Assembly (NCBI RefSeq): GCF_024586915.1
Contig: NZ_JANBVS010000007.1
Span: forward strand, 1-64,000
From: Bradyrhizobium sp. SRS-191
GTDB lineage: Bacteria > Pseudomonadota > Alphaproteobacteria > Rhizobiales > Xanthobacteraceae
Direction of reading: 5' to 3'
Length of the DNA: 64,000 nt
A program made the translations under genes and the position numbers. Shown here in pieces: positions 8,864-17,893 of the stretch (its first letter is position 1; the number at the start of each line of letters is the position of its first letter). The notes beneath the pieces were generated by a model, which saw only the letters and a list, made by a program, of their open reading frames with translations, did no database searches and was not told the origin of the DNA.

Positions 8864-8884
8864 CCACCGCCGCCCGCATACAAT
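8857..8884 (+). promoter_or_regulatory. Sigma-70-type promoter reading toward argD
   Basis: TTGACT at 8857-8862 and TACAAT at 8879-8884, separated by 16 bp, is the best promoter match in this gap. Transcription would start near 8891, just before a strong hairpin. The -35 box overlaps a GANTC site. Confidence 0.65.
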
Positions 8885-8892
8885 AGGTGCAC

Positions 8893-8925
8893 GTGCCGCC
8901 TTGAAAAGGCGGCACATTTTGTTTT
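8893..8925 (+). terminator. Terminator-like hairpin in the argD leader
   Basis: A perfect 10-bp stem GTGCCGCCTT/AAGGCGGCAC (8893-8902 and 8906-8915) with a 3-base loop, followed by ATTTTGTTTT. It lies only a few bases after the predicted start of transcription, so it could be an attenuator, the end of a very short RNA, or a 5' stabilising hairpin. Confidence 0.65.
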
Positions 8926-9000
8926 CCAGGGTGGGGTCCCTGATGCGCGATGGCATCGCATGGCGCGTGTCTCGGCCACCCGTCAGCTCATGTGATCGCC

Positions 9001-10212
9001 ATGACAAGTGTTGCTGCTACGCATCTTCTCCCCGTATTCGCCCGGGTCGATCTTTCGTTCGAACGCGGCGAAGGCGCGTGGCTGATCGCGACCAATGGTG
9101 ATCGTTATCTCGACTTCACCTCCGGCGTCGCCGTCAATTCGCTCGGCCATGCGCATCCGCATCTGGTGAAGGCGCTGCAGGAGCAGGCCACCAAGCTGTG
9201 GCACATGTCGAACTTGTTCAAGAGCCCGGACGGCGAACGACTTGCAGCAAGGCTGTGCGAGCAGAGCTTTGCCGACTACGTGTTCTTCGCCAATTCCGGC
9301 GCCGAGGCGATGGAAGGCGCGATCAAGATCACGCGCAAATATCACGCGGCGAAGGGCCATCCTGAACGTTACCGTATCATTACGTTCGAGGGCGCGTTCC
9401 ACGGCCGCACCTTGGCGACGCTCGCCGCCACCGGCTCCGCGAAATATCTCGAGGGCTTCGGCCCGCCGATGGACGGCTTCGATCAGGTTCCGCTCGGCGA
9501 CCTCGAAGCGGTGAAGAAGGCGATCGGTCCGCACACCGCCGGCATCCTGATCGAGCCGGTGCAGGGCGAGGGCGGCGTGCGCACCGCGCCGCTGTCCTTC
9601 TACAAGGCGCTGCGCCAGCTCTGCGACGACAACGGCCTGCTGCTCGTCGTCGACGAGGTGCAGACCGGCATGGGCCGCACCGGCGATCTGTTCGCGCATC
9701 GCTGGCTCGGCGTCACGCCCGACGTCATGTCGCTCGCCAAGGCGCTCGGCGGCGGCTTCCCGATCGGCGCGGTGCTGGCCACCGCCGAGGCCGCCTCCGG
9801 CATGACGCCGGGCTCGCACGGCTCGACCTTCGGCGGCAATCCGCTGGCGGTGTCGGCGGCCAATGCCGTGCTCGACGTGATGCTGGCGCCCGGCTTCTTC
9901 GATCACGTCCGCAAGATGTCGCTGCTGTTGAAGCAGAAGCTCGCCGCCGTGGTCGACCGTCATCCCGACGTCATCTCCGAGATCCGCGGCGAGGGCCTGT
10001 TGATCGGCATCAAGGCCGTGGTGCCCTCCGGTGATCTGGTGGCGGCGCTGCGCGATCAGAGGCTGCTGACCGTCGGCGCCGGCGACAACGTCGTGCGCTT
10101 CCTGCCGCCGCTGATCGTCAATGAATCCGAAATCGAACAATCGGTCGAGATGCTCGATCGCGCCTGCACGGCGCTGTCGGGCGGTCCTGGGAAGCAGGCG
10201 ACCGCATCATGA
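9001..10212 (+). CDS. argD: Acetylornithine aminotransferase
   Basis: A 403-residue class III PLP aminotransferase that converts N-acetylglutamate semialdehyde to N-acetylornithine in arginine synthesis (it may also act on succinyl-diaminopimelate precursors). Visible are NSGAEA (98-103), VVDEVQ (216-221, Asp218 contacts PLP) and the Schiff-base Lys247 in [10 protein letters not shown] chose the ATG at 9001 because it gives the usual start just before HLLPVFAR; an in-frame ATG at 8950 adds 17 unrelated residues. argF overlaps its stop by 4 bp, giving an argD-argF operon. Confidence 0.93.
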   Translation: MTSVAATHLLPVFARVDLSFERGEGAWLIATNGDRYLDFTSGVAVNSLGHAHPHLVKALQEQATKLWHMSNLFKSPDGERLAARLCEQSFADYVFFANSGAEAMEGAIKITRKYHAAKGHPERYRIITFEGAFHGRTLATLAATGSAKYLEGFGPPMDGFDQVPLGDLEAVKKAIGPHTAGILIEPVQGEGGVRTAPLSFYKALRQLCDDNGLLLVVDEVQTGMGRTGDLFAHRWLGVTPDVMSLAKALGGGFPIGAVLATAEAASGMTPGSHGSTFGGNPLAVSAANAVLDVMLAPGFFDHVRKMSLLLKQKLAAVVDRHPDVISEIRGEGLLIGIKAVVPSGDLVAALRDQRLLTVGAGDNVVRFLPPLIVNESEIEQSVEMLDRACTALSGGPGKQATAS

Positions 10213-11147
10213 GCAAGACCATGGGCAACACGCCGCGTCACTTCCTCGATCTCACCGAGATGCCGGTCGAGGAGCTGCGCAACATGCTGGCGCTCTCCAG
10301 CCGGATGAAGAAGACCTTGAAGGCCAACGAGCCGGCGAAGAAGCCGCTCGAGGGCAAGGTTCTGGCGATGATCTTCGACAAGCCGTCGACACGCACCCGC
10401 GTGTCGTTCGACGTCGGCATGCGCCAGCTCGGCGGCGAGGCGATCATGCTGACCGGCACCGAGATGCAGCTCGGCCGCGGCGAGACCATCGCCGACACCG
10501 CGCGCGTGCTGTCGCGCTATGTCGATGCGATCATGATCCGCATCCTCAGCCACGAGGCGCTGCTCGAACTCGCCGCGCACGCCACCGTGCCGGTCATCAA
10601 CGGCCTGACGCGGCGCTCGCATCCCTGCCAGGTGATGGCCGACGTGATGACCTTCGAGGAGCATCGCGGCTCGATCGAGGGCCGCACCGTGGCCTGGACC
10701 GGCGACGACAACAACGTGCTGGCCTCCTGGGCCCACGCCGCCGAACGCTTCAAGTTCCGCCTCAACGTCGCCACGCCGCCGCAGCTCTCGCCCGGCAAGC
10801 CGATGAAGGATTTCATCCGCGCCACCCGTGCCGACATCCATCTCGGCCACGATCCTGACGTCGCGGTGAAGAACGCCGATTGCGTCATCACCGACACCTG
10901 GGTCTCGATGGGCGACAAGGACGGCGAGCACCGTCACAATCTGCTCAAGCCCTATCAGGTCAATTCCAAGCTGATGTCCTTGGCGAAGCCCGAGGCCCTC
11001 TTCATGCACTGCCTCCCCGCCCACCGCGGCGAAGAGGTCACCGACGAGGTGATCGACGGCCCGCAGTCCGTCGTCTTCGACGAAGCCGAAAACCGCCTGC
11101 ACGCCCAGAAGGGCATTTTGGCGTGGTGCTTCGGCGAGCGGGCGTAG
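10209..11147 (+). CDS. argF: Ornithine carbamoyltransferase
   Basis: A 312-residue anabolic OTCase that makes citrulline from ornithine and carbamoyl phosphate. It shows the carbamoyl-phosphate loop STRTR (60-64) and the ornithine-binding HCLPAHR (267-273, Cys268). The start ATG overlaps the argD stop codon (ATGA), so the two genes are translationally coupled. Length is typical of the family. Confidence 0.96.
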   Translation: MSKTMGNTPRHFLDLTEMPVEELRNMLALSSRMKKTLKANEPAKKPLEGKVLAMIFDKPSTRTRVSFDVGMRQLGGEAIMLTGTEMQLGRGETIADTARVLSRYVDAIMIRILSHEALLELAAHATVPVINGLTRRSHPCQVMADVMTFEEHRGSIEGRTVAWTGDDNNVLASWAHAAERFKFRLNVATPPQLSPGKPMKDFIRATRADIHLGHDPDVAVKNADCVITDTWVSMGDKDGEHRHNLLKPYQVNSKLMSLAKPEALFMHCLPAHRGEEVTDEVIDGPQSVVFDEAENRLHAQKGILAWCFGERA

Positions 11148-11170
11148 CGCTCGGCGTAGCCACACCACCG

Positions 11171-11398
11171 GTGTCGTCCCGGCCTTGAGCCGGGACCCAT
11201 ACCGCGTGATCGAAATTGTTAGTACGGATGGTCGTTGCTCTGCGTAACCGTCGTTGTGGTTGCGCCAGCTGAGCAGGGGGGCGAAGCGGCGCGCCAGACA
11301 TTCTGCCGTCGTCCGCAGTCCCAGGAGACGAGCCACTGCCACCGACATCCCTCGACAGATTCCGCGGTATGGGTCCCGGCTCAAGGCCGGGACGACAG
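11171..11398. repeat. Palindromic repeat family 1, copy b (long spacer)
   Basis: Left unit GTGTCGTCCCGGCCTTGAGC at 11171 and its mirror image ending at about 11398 flank a spacer of about 165 bp. This copy uses the CCGGCCTTGAGCCGG stem variant. It occupies most of the 306-bp gap between argF and hslO; no gene is seen in the spacer. Confidence 0.8.
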
Positions 11399-11453
11399 CT
11401 GGGGGATGCCCTTATGCCCTTCCATTCGGCCCAATAGACCCCAAATACGCCCC

Positions 11454-12449
11454 ATGACAGCCAATCCCCCTGATACCAACATCAACCTCGACACCAGCCG
11501 CGCCCCTTCGGCCGTGCCTGTCGACGACGCCGTGCTGCCGTTCGAGGTCGCAGCGCTCGATCTGCGCGGGCGCCTCACGCGCATGGGGCCGGCGCTCGAC
11601 GACATCCTCACCAAGCACGCTTATCCCGCGCCGGTCGGCAAGCTGCTCGGCGAGGCCATCGTGCTGACGACCCTGCTCGGCTCCTCGCTGAAGTTCGACG
11701 GCCGCTTCATCCTGCAGACCCAGACCGACGGCCCGGTGTCGTTCCTGGTGGTCGACTTCCAGGCGCCGGATCGGCTGCGCGCCTATGCGCGCTATGACGA
11801 GGCGCGGCTGTCGGAAGCCAAGGACTCCGGCGGCCTGCTCGGCAAGGGCCATCTGGCGATGACCATCGACCAGGGTCCCGACATGAGCCGCTACCAGGGC
11901 CTGGTCGCGCTCACCGGCGGCAGCCTCGAGGAGGCCGCGCACGAATACTTCCTGCGCTCCGAGCAGATCCCGACCCGCGTGCGGCTGGCGGTCGGCGAGG
12001 AGTGGAGCGGCGGCAAGCACCGCTGGCGCGCCGGTGGCCTGCTGACCCAGTTCCTGCCGCAAGCCCCCGAGCGCCTGCGCCAGGCCGATCTGCATCCCGG
12101 CGATGCGCCCGAAGGCACCGAGTTGCACGAGGTCGAGGAGGACGAGGCCTGGGTCGAGGGCCAGTCGCTGGTCGCCACCGTCGAGGACGTCGAGCTGATC
12201 GACCCCGCGCTCTCCGGCGAGCGGCTGCTCTATCGTCTCTTCCACGAACGCGGCGTCCGCGTGTTCGACCTCGTGCCCTTGCAGGCGCGCTGCTCCTGCT
12301 CGCGCGACGCGGTCGCCAACATGCTGAAGAGCTTCTCGCCCGAGGACCGCGCCGACATGGTCAAGGACGACAAGGTCGTCGTCACCTGCGAGTTCTGCTC
12401 CTCGGTCTATCAGTTCACCCCGCACGAAGCGGGCGTGACGGAGAATTGA
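11454..12449 (+). CDS. hslO: Hsp33 redox-regulated holdase chaperone
   Basis: A 331-residue Hsp33. The C-terminus has the zinc/redox switch CSC (Cys280, Cys282) and CEFC (Cys312, Cys315); oxidation releases zinc and turns the protein into a holdase that protects unfolding proteins in the cytosol. The N-terminal domain shows the GRLTRMGPALD and LLGEAIVL segments usual for the family. I chose the ATG at 11454 because upstream in-frame sequence belongs to the preceding repeat. No clear ribosome binding site is seen, so a start shift of a few codons is possible. Confidence 0.95.
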   Translation: MTANPPDTNINLDTSRAPSAVPVDDAVLPFEVAALDLRGRLTRMGPALDDILTKHAYPAPVGKLLGEAIVLTTLLGSSLKFDGRFILQTQTDGPVSFLVVDFQAPDRLRAYARYDEARLSEAKDSGGLLGKGHLAMTIDQGPDMSRYQGLVALTGGSLEEAAHEYFLRSEQIPTRVRLAVGEEWSGGKHRWRAGGLLTQFLPQAPERLRQADLHPGDAPEGTELHEVEEDEAWVEGQSLVATVEDVELIDPALSGERLLYRLFHERGVRVFDLVPLQARCSCSRDAVANMLKSFSPEDRADMVKDDKVVVTCEFCSSVYQFTPHEAGVTEN

Positions 12450-12510
12450 GCTTCGCGCGTCCAAGCGTCACAAGCGGCGGCAGCTCGGCAGTTTCGCTGG
12501 TAGATACAGC

Positions 12511-12668
12511 GCCCTCTCCCCTTGTGGGAGAGGGCATGTTCGGCCGCATCTGCGAATGCGGTTGGGTGAGGGGTGGTTTCCGCGAGTGAGACTCGTGGAA
12601 AGAGACCCCTCACCCAACCGAGTGCGCCGCGCTCTCCTACATGCCCTCTCCCACAAGGGGAGAGGGCG
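12511..12668. repeat. Palindromic repeat family 3, long copy
   Basis: GCCCTCTCCCCTTGTGGGAG at the left end is mirrored near-perfectly at the right end (12643-12668). Inner parts TGGGTGAGGGGT and ACCCCTCACCCA also pair, so the 158 bp can form one long stem. A single-hairpin relative is at 37024-37049. It lies just after hslO. Confidence 0.85.
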
Positions 12669-12744
12669 CAGTCACTGACATGGTGTCGGTCTCTTCACGT
12701 GCTACGGTTGTTAGTTCGCGATCTTCGGATCTTTGACGACGCTC

Positions 12745-13225
12745 ACCTTGCCCGTCGCGCTACTCTGTCGCAGCAACAAACAACTTGTGCCGTCGGGCAA
12801 ATCAGGCGCACATTTCCGCGCGTCCCTGCTGCCGCATGAGGGGCGTGTCGCGACCGTCACGAGACGTTGGCAGTGGGATGCGATGGGCGTGTGTCGGCGC
12901 AGCGTGGATCAGTCCGCGCGGACGAACGGCGATGCACGCACGGTCAAGTCGCGCGGTCCTGATATCCCGAAGCTGATATCAACTCACGGCGACGCTTTCG
13001 CGTCCCGTGGGGATGGTGGCCAGAAAGCCCGGCGCACCAGGGAGAACGCGAAGCAGCCGTTAAAACCGATCGCGCAGGGAGGGCCGGGTCTGTCCGGCTG
13101 AACCTGTGGTACCTGCCGCCTGCACTTTTTTCGCAGGCGGGCCACGGGCCTCAGCCGAGGCCCGGCCTTCCCTGCGCCCTCTGTTTCGAGAGGGCGGATG
13201 AATGGACAAAGCTCGGGCGCGGGAT
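12745..13225. repeat. Structured intergenic repeat, copy A
   Basis: No gene is visible in 12669-13314. Within it, the stretch aligns piecewise with 45650-46060 (GCGCGGACGAACGG, a diverged GGTCCTG block, then a well-conserved 125-bp core). The core (13072-13194) folds as a long closing stem, 13072-13085 with 13164-13177, around three hairpins: GCCGG/CCGGC (13083-13098), CCGCCTGC/GCAGGCGG (13116-13140) and GGGCCT/AGGCCC with loop CAGCCG (13146-13163). A fourth hairpin, CCCTCT/AGAGGG (13177-13194), follows. I recall similar sequences as frequent in Bradyrhizobium and Rhodopseudomonas genomes, but could not verify this. Strand and function are unknown. Confidence 0.7.
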
Positions 13226-13314
13226 GCGTGGCGAGAACGATGATGTTCGGCGTGACGGTGGCTTCTTAGCTGATGCGCCTGTCAGGGGTGGCGCAACCTG
13301 GCCCGACACCAACG

Positions 13315-13472
13315 GTGTCGTCCCGGCCTCGAGCCGGGACCCATAACCACAGGCAGTCGTGGTGAGACAAGATCGCCGCTCCAGCCATCGCAAAACTGGA
13401 TCCTGTGGTTATGGGTCCCGGGTCGGCGCATCCGCCAACGCTGGCGCGTTGCCGGACGCTTGCCCGGGACGA
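13315..13472. repeat. Palindromic repeat family 1, copy c
   Basis: The left unit GTGTCGTCCCGGCCTCGAGC, then CCCATAACCACAGG, faces CCTGTGGTTATGGG and an expanded right arm (13416-13472) that still ends in CCCGGGACGAC. The right arm carries an extra GC-rich insert of about 40 bp. The rest of the gap up to 13622 shows no gene. Confidence 0.75.
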
Positions 13473-13622
13473 CAGCGGGGCAGACGCAACACGTGGGCAA
13501 GGCGACGGAGCAGGGCACGGAGGATCAATGCGAACGATCAGCCGATCAGCGGTGCACGAATCAGGGCCGAACGATCAAAGACGCGAACGCTCGGCCGTCA
13601 ACCGAACTCGATGCCCGCCTTG

Positions 13623-14018
13623 CTAGTTCAACACCCGCTTGCCGCCATCCGGGCTGTCCAGCGAGAACGCCGGCACGGCGATGTCGAATTGCTCGCCGCC
13701 CGCGGTCTGCATCTGGTAGGAGCCGGACATGAAGCCGGAGGCGGTGGTGAGCGGGACGCCGGAGGTGTATTCGAAGCGCTCGCCGGGGGCGAGCACCGGC
13801 TGTTCGCCGACCACGCCCTCGCCGCGGACCTCCTGCTGCCGGCCGACGCCGTCGGTGATGATCCAGTGCCGGCTGCGCAGCTGCACGGTCTCCTCGCCGG
13901 TATTGGTGATGACCACCGTATAGGACCAGAACCAGCGGCCATCCGCGACCGACGACTTCTCTGGCAGGAAGTTCGGTTCGACGGTCACTTCGATGTGGCG
14001 AGTCACGGCGCGGTACAT
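13623..14018 (-). CDS. apaG: ApaG protein
   Basis: A 131-residue ApaG-fold (fibronectin-III-like) protein. It shows the family hallmarks RSRHWIITD (48-56), EVRGEGVVGEQPVLAPGE split around residues 63-80, and FEYTSG. ApaG is linked in enterobacteria to ApaH and to Co2+/Mg2+ efflux phenotypes, but its biochemical role is not settled. It stands alone here, divergent from opgC, and in other alphaproteobacteria it is often near metZ, which lies 4 kb away. Confidence 0.93.
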   Translation of the reverse strand: MYRAVTRHIEVTVEPNFLPEKSSVADGRWFWSYTVVITNTGEETVQLRSRHWIITDGVGRQQEVRGEGVVGEQPVLAPGERFEYTSGVPLTTASGFMSGSYQMQTAGGEQFDIAVPAFSLDSPDGGKRVLN

Positions 14019-14445
14019 GGATGCATTGTAGCGGAAACTTGTCGCGGAACCAATCGTAACGCCATCGTGGTTTCAACACAGTTCCGGATTATGGCACCAG
14101 AATCGCGGACTCTGCGTGCTCTGCATCTCCGTCTGATGGCTCACGGAGTCGCACGGGTGTGGTCGCAGGGCGTGCGGCGGCGACGCGGTGTTGTCTGCAT
14201 CACGTCGTCGCCTCCGGCTGCGCGATGGAGTTCCTGGCCCGGCTGTCGATCAGGCTGCTGGCCAGGCTTGTGAACCGAACTCTGGCTCGAACTCTTGCTG
14301 GAAGTCCTGGACCAAAGGTCTGGGCCATGCGCCGAAAACTGGGCACGGCTCTGCTGATAAGTCCTTCATCGCTTGCGCAAAAATTGCGCAGCCCTACATT
14401 CCCCTTGCCGGGCCTCTCGGGCTGGCAGCCTTGACGCGGTGCCTG
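14019..14445. other. Divergent apaG/opgC control region
   Basis: 427 bp without a supported gene. It holds a perfect 7-bp inverted repeat TGCGCAA/TTGCGCA with a 3-base spacer at 14374-14390, 56 bp before the opgC start. This could be an operator or a leader hairpin. No clear -35/-10 pair stands out. Confidence 0.45.
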
Positions 14446-15756
14446 ATGACGTCGATTGCCGATCGCCTTTCCGGACCATCCGCCGCTGCCGCACCGACGC
14501 CGGCTGCGGAGACTGTCGCGGCTGCGAGCACGGCCGCGGCTGGCATCACGGCGGCCCCGGCAGCGGCGGCGCCGGCGAAGGCCGCTTCGCCTGCGATCAC
14601 CTTCCCGGCCGTCGGCGAGCGCGAGCTGCGGCTCGATCTGTTCCGCGGGCTGGCCCTGTGGCTGATCTTCATCGATCATCTGCCGCCGAACCTGCTCACC
14701 TGGTTCACGATCCGCAACTACGGATTCTCCGACGCCACCGAGATCTTCATCTTCATCTCCGGTTACACGGCCGCCTTCGTCTACGGCCGGGCGATGCAGG
14801 ATGCCGGATTCATCGTCGCCACCGCGCGCATCCTGCGCCGGGTCTGGCAGATCTACGTCGCCCACGTCTTCCTGTTCACGATCTTCCTTGCCGAGATCTC
14901 CTACGTCGCGACCAGCTTCGAGAACCCGCTCTATACCGAAGAGATGGGGATCATGGATTTCCTGAAGCAGCCGGACGTGACGATCGTGCAGGCGCTGATC
15001 CTGCGCTTCCGGCCGGTCAACATGGACGTGCTGCCGCTCTATATCGTGCTGATGCTGTTCCTGCCGCTGATCCTGTGGCTGATGCGCTGGCGCCCGGACG
15101 TCACGCTCGGCCTGTCGGTCGTTCTCTACGCGGTCACCTGGGAGCTCGATCTTTATCTCACCGCCTATCCCAACGGCTTCTGGGCCTTCAATCCGTTCGC
15201 GTGGCAGCTGCTGTTCGTGTTCGGCGCCTGGTGCGCGCTGGGCGGTGCGCAGCGCATGGCGCGCATCATCAACTCACCGATCACGCTCGGGCTCTGCGTA
15301 GCCTATCTGGTCGCGGCGTTCTGCGTCACCTTGACCTGGTACATCCCGCAGCTCGGCCATCTGATGCCGCGTAGAATCGAGCAGTGGATGTATCCGATCG
15401 ACAAGACAGACCTGGACGTGTTGCGTTTCGCGCATTTCCTCGCACTCGCAGCACTCACGGTGCACTATCTGCGCAAGGATTGGCCTCTGCTCAAATCGCC
15501 CTGGCTGCGCCCGCTGATTGTTTGCGGGCAACACTCGCTGGAGATCTTCTGTCTCGGCGTGTTTCTGGCGTTCGCAGGCCACTTCGTGCTTGCCGAAGTG
15601 TCGGGCGGCGCCATGATGCATGCCGTCATCAGCCTGTGCGGCATCCTGGTCATGTGGGGGGTCGCGTCGCTGATTTCGTGGTACAAGCGCGAGGCCGATA
15701 AGGGCGCTGCGCGAAAAGGTGTGCGCAGCAACGCCGATCTGGCGGGAGGGGGCTGA
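14446..15756 (+). CDS. opgC: OpgC-type glucan succinyltransferase (acyltransferase, integral membrane)
   Basis: A 436-residue protein: an Ala/Pro-rich cytosolic N-terminus of about 50 residues, then about ten membrane helices. The start of the membrane region, ELRLDLFRGLALWLIFIDHL with Arg-Gly-Leu and His, is the OpgC/acyltransferase-3-clan signature; in Rhodobacter OpgC adds succinyl groups to periplasmic glucans. FISGYTAAF and RPVNMDVLPLYI are further family segments. The ATG at 14446 has no good ribosome binding site, so the start is uncertain. Its TGATG overlap with the next SGNH gene and the third gene 13 bp later make a three-gene operon. Confidence 0.85.
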   Translation: MTSIADRLSGPSAAAAPTPAAETVAAASTAAAGITAAPAAAAPAKAASPAITFPAVGERELRLDLFRGLALWLIFIDHLPPNLLTWFTIRNYGFSDATEIFIFISGYTAAFVYGRAMQDAGFIVATARILRRVWQIYVAHVFLFTIFLAEISYVATSFENPLYTEEMGIMDFLKQPDVTIVQALILRFRPVNMDVLPLYIVLMLFLPLILWLMRWRPDVTLGLSVVLYAVTWELDLYLTAYPNGFWAFNPFAWQLLFVFGAWCALGGAQRMARIINSPITLGLCVAYLVAAFCVTLTWYIPQLGHLMPRRIEQWMYPIDKTDLDVLRFAHFLALAALTVHYLRKDWPLLKSPWLRPLIVCGQHSLEIFCLGVFLAFAGHFVLAEVSGGAMMHAVISLCGILVMWGVASLISWYKREADKGAARKGVRSNADLAGGG

Positions 15757-16514
15757 TGAAGTCCGTCTCGTGGTTAAGGTTTGGTATCGCAGCGCTGGCG
15801 ATTTCGCTGGCGGCCTCTGCGCGCGCGGAAGATGCGCCGCAGAACTGCGAGGTGCCGGCCTACCTGCTGACGACCGAGAGCTCACTCCCGAAGGTTGCGG
15901 ACGCGGTCAAAAACGCGCGCACGCTGGACATTCTGGTCGTTGGAAGCCGCTCATCCTCAATCGTCAGCACCTCGGACGCGGCTGCGTACCCCGCCCGCTT
16001 GCAGGCGGCCTTGAAGGACAAGCTGCCGGCCGTCACCGTCAATCTCACCGTCGAGCTGCAGCCGAAGAAGACGGCTGAGGAAATCGCTGGCAATCTTGTT
16101 AAACTGGTGGAAGGAAAAAGGCCTAATTTGGTCATCTGGCAGACCGGAACGGTCGACGCCATGCGGTCGATCGATCCCGATGAGTTCCGGCAGGCGGTCG
16201 ATGACGGTGTGGCGACGCTGCAGAAAGCGGGAGCTGACGTCGTCTTGATGAACCTGCAATACAGCCCGCGGACGGAAACGCTGATTTCCGTGCCGCCCTA
16301 TGTCGACAACATGCGGGTCGTCGCGCAGCAGCGCGACATCCCGCTGTTCGATCGCTTCGCCATCATGCGGCAGTGGAACGAGCAGGGCGATTTCGACCTG
16401 TTCAATCCGACGCATGGGGTCGAGCTGGCCAAGCAGGTTCATGATTGCCTCGGACGGGCGCTGTCGAAGTTCATCATCGACGCGGCGCATCTCGGCCCGG
16501 CGCAGCAGAACTAG
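15756..16514 (+). CDS. Secreted SGNH hydrolase-like protein lacking catalytic residues
   Basis: A 252-residue protein with a signal peptide (1-24, cut after ARA). From residue 57 it aligns with the next gene's product over the whole SGNH domain (for example DLVIWQVGT and NLVIWQTGT; VLVDLQYSPR and VLMNLQYSPR). The block I nucleophile is changed (GSR at 63-65 where the neighbour has GSS), the block II glycines are gone, GTN is GTV, and the DxxH dyad is NPTH (217-220). It is therefore probably not a hydrolase itself, and may bind substrate or regulate its partner. The start overlaps the opgC stop. Confidence 0.8.
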   Translation: MKSVSWLRFGIAALAISLAASARAEDAPQNCEVPAYLLTTESSLPKVADAVKNARTLDILVVGSRSSSIVSTSDAAAYPARLQAALKDKLPAVTVNLTVELQPKKTAEEIAGNLVKLVEGKRPNLVIWQTGTVDAMRSIDPDEFRQAVDDGVATLQKAGADVVLMNLQYSPRTETLISVPPYVDNMRVVAQQRDIPLFDRFAIMRQWNEQGDFDLFNPTHGVELAKQVHDCLGRALSKFIIDAAHLGPAQQN

Positions 16515-16527
16515 GGTCACGTTGTCT

Positions 16528-17652
16528 ATGTGTTCGAATAGATTGTACCGCGGATCTGGGACATGGGAGACGCTTTCGGCTGTCGTGGTCCTGGTGATGG
16601 CTCTCTCGAGCAGCCCGCAGCTCGCACAAGCCCAGGGCACCGAGGCGGCCGCCGCTGATGCACTCGCGGTCAGCGAACTGCGTCCCAGCATCGGCCACGT
16701 CACGCTCGCTCAAGCTGGCAATCAGGCGCCCGGGCCGATCGCCGCCGTCAACCCCGCGGCCAAGACATCGCCGCCGGCACCGGCAAATCCGCCGGCCATG
16801 ACGGATGCGCAATCGCCGACGAATGCGCCGGTCATGGCCGCCACCCCGTCGCAGCCGCGCAGCATCACCGAGCGTGCCATCGACAAGGTCAAGCAGGTCG
16901 CGAAGTCGGCCACCGACATCTTCAACCGCGTGCCGTGCCTGCCGCCCAAGGGCGTCGCGAAGAAGAACTTCATCTCGCTGCCGCACGTCGCCAACAAACT
17001 GGCCTCCGGCCTGCCGGTCGTCATTGTCGCCTTCGGCTCGTCATCGACGCAGGGCTATGGCGCCAGCACGCCCGACTACAACTATCCGAACCGGCTCGCG
17101 GCCCAGCTGCGCCGGCAATATCCGATGGCTGACATCAGTGTGATCAATGCGGGCGTCGGCGGCGAGGATGCGCCGGAGATGATGAAGCGGCTGGAGACGT
17201 CGGTGATCGACCGGCATCCGGATCTGGTGATCTGGCAGGTCGGCACCAACGCCGTGCTGCGCGATCTCGATCCGACCGAGACCGCCAAGCTGGTCGAGGA
17301 CGGCGTCGCCAAGATCCAGGGAGCGGCCTCCGACGTCGTGCTTGTCGACCTGCAATATTCGCCGCGCGTGAACGAGCGCTCCGAGAACGCCAGCCGCATG
17401 AACAAGCTGCTCGGCCGCATCGCCGAGCTGCATCACGCCGGCATCTTCCCGCGCTTCGAGGTGATGCGCGACTGGCACGAGCGCCAGGCGATCCCGATCA
17501 ATGAGTTCGTGATCTCGGACGGCCTGCACATGAGCGACTGGGGCTACGCCTGCTTCGCCCAGCTGCTCGGCGACGACATCATCCGCTCCGTCGGCCAGAT
17601 CAAGCTCGGCATCAATCAGCCGGCCGAAGTGCTGACGTATCGGCCGATGTGA
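16528..17652 (+). CDS. Secreted or membrane-anchored SGNH/GDSL hydrolase
   Basis: A 374-residue protein with an N-terminal hydrophobic segment (about 15-36; signal peptide or anchor), a Pro/Ala-rich linker (60-110) and an SGNH domain (about 160-360). Catalytic blocks are present: FGSSSTQG (169-176, Ser172 in the usual nucleophile position), NAGVGGED (207-214), VGTN (238-241) and DGLHMSDWG (331-339, Asp331 and His334). It would act as an esterase or acyltransferase in the periplasm. As third gene of the opgC operon it may transfer or remove acyl groups on the same glucan. Confidence 0.82.
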   Translation: MCSNRLYRGSGTWETLSAVVVLVMALSSSPQLAQAQGTEAAAADALAVSELRPSIGHVTLAQAGNQAPGPIAAVNPAAKTSPPAPANPPAMTDAQSPTNAPVMAATPSQPRSITERAIDKVKQVAKSATDIFNRVPCLPPKGVAKKNFISLPHVANKLASGLPVVIVAFGSSSTQGYGASTPDYNYPNRLAAQLRRQYPMADISVINAGVGGEDAPEMMKRLETSVIDRHPDLVIWQVGTNAVLRDLDPTETAKLVEDGVAKIQGAASDVVLVDLQYSPRVNERSENASRMNKLLGRIAELHHAGIFPRFEVMRDWHERQAIPINEFVISDGLHMSDWGYACFAQLLGDDIIRSVGQIKLGINQPAEVLTYRPM

Positions 17653-17719
17653 CGAGGGCGAATAGCTGGGCTATCGAATATGGAAATCCGGGGCTGTCGC
17701 GACCGACAAATCCCGGCAG

Positions 17720-17815
17720 TTAGTTACTCCGTCATGCCCGGGCTTGTCCCGGGCATCCACGTCGTTCTCAGCGTGCCGACCGGCGTGGATGGCCGGGACA
17801 AGCCCGGCCATGACG
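17720..17815. repeat. Palindromic repeat family 2, copy a
   Basis: Begins TTAGTTACTCCGTCATGCCC and ends in a mirrored CCGGCCATGACG. The inner arms ATCCACG/CGTGGAT pair. The whole unit, including the TTAGTTACTCC lead, matches the copy inside the DNA ligase gene (41363-41458, opposite orientation). It lies between convergent genes. Confidence 0.88.
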
Positions 17816-17893
17816 ATGTGGCGACGGACGAGCGCACCATTTCGATCGAGCGAGTATGGAATGGCGAATAGGTTCTGCCTATTCGCCTATTCG

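Noticed and set aside
12733..13101. Open frames of about 60-120 codons inside structured repeat copy A
   Set aside because: Frames are not kept between copies A and B, while base pairing is; a coding role is unlikely.
17744..17815. Short open frames reading MPGLVPGIH / DKPGHDD in family 2 repeats
   Set aside because: They follow from the palindrome and occur in all copies; only the ligase copy is within a real gene.
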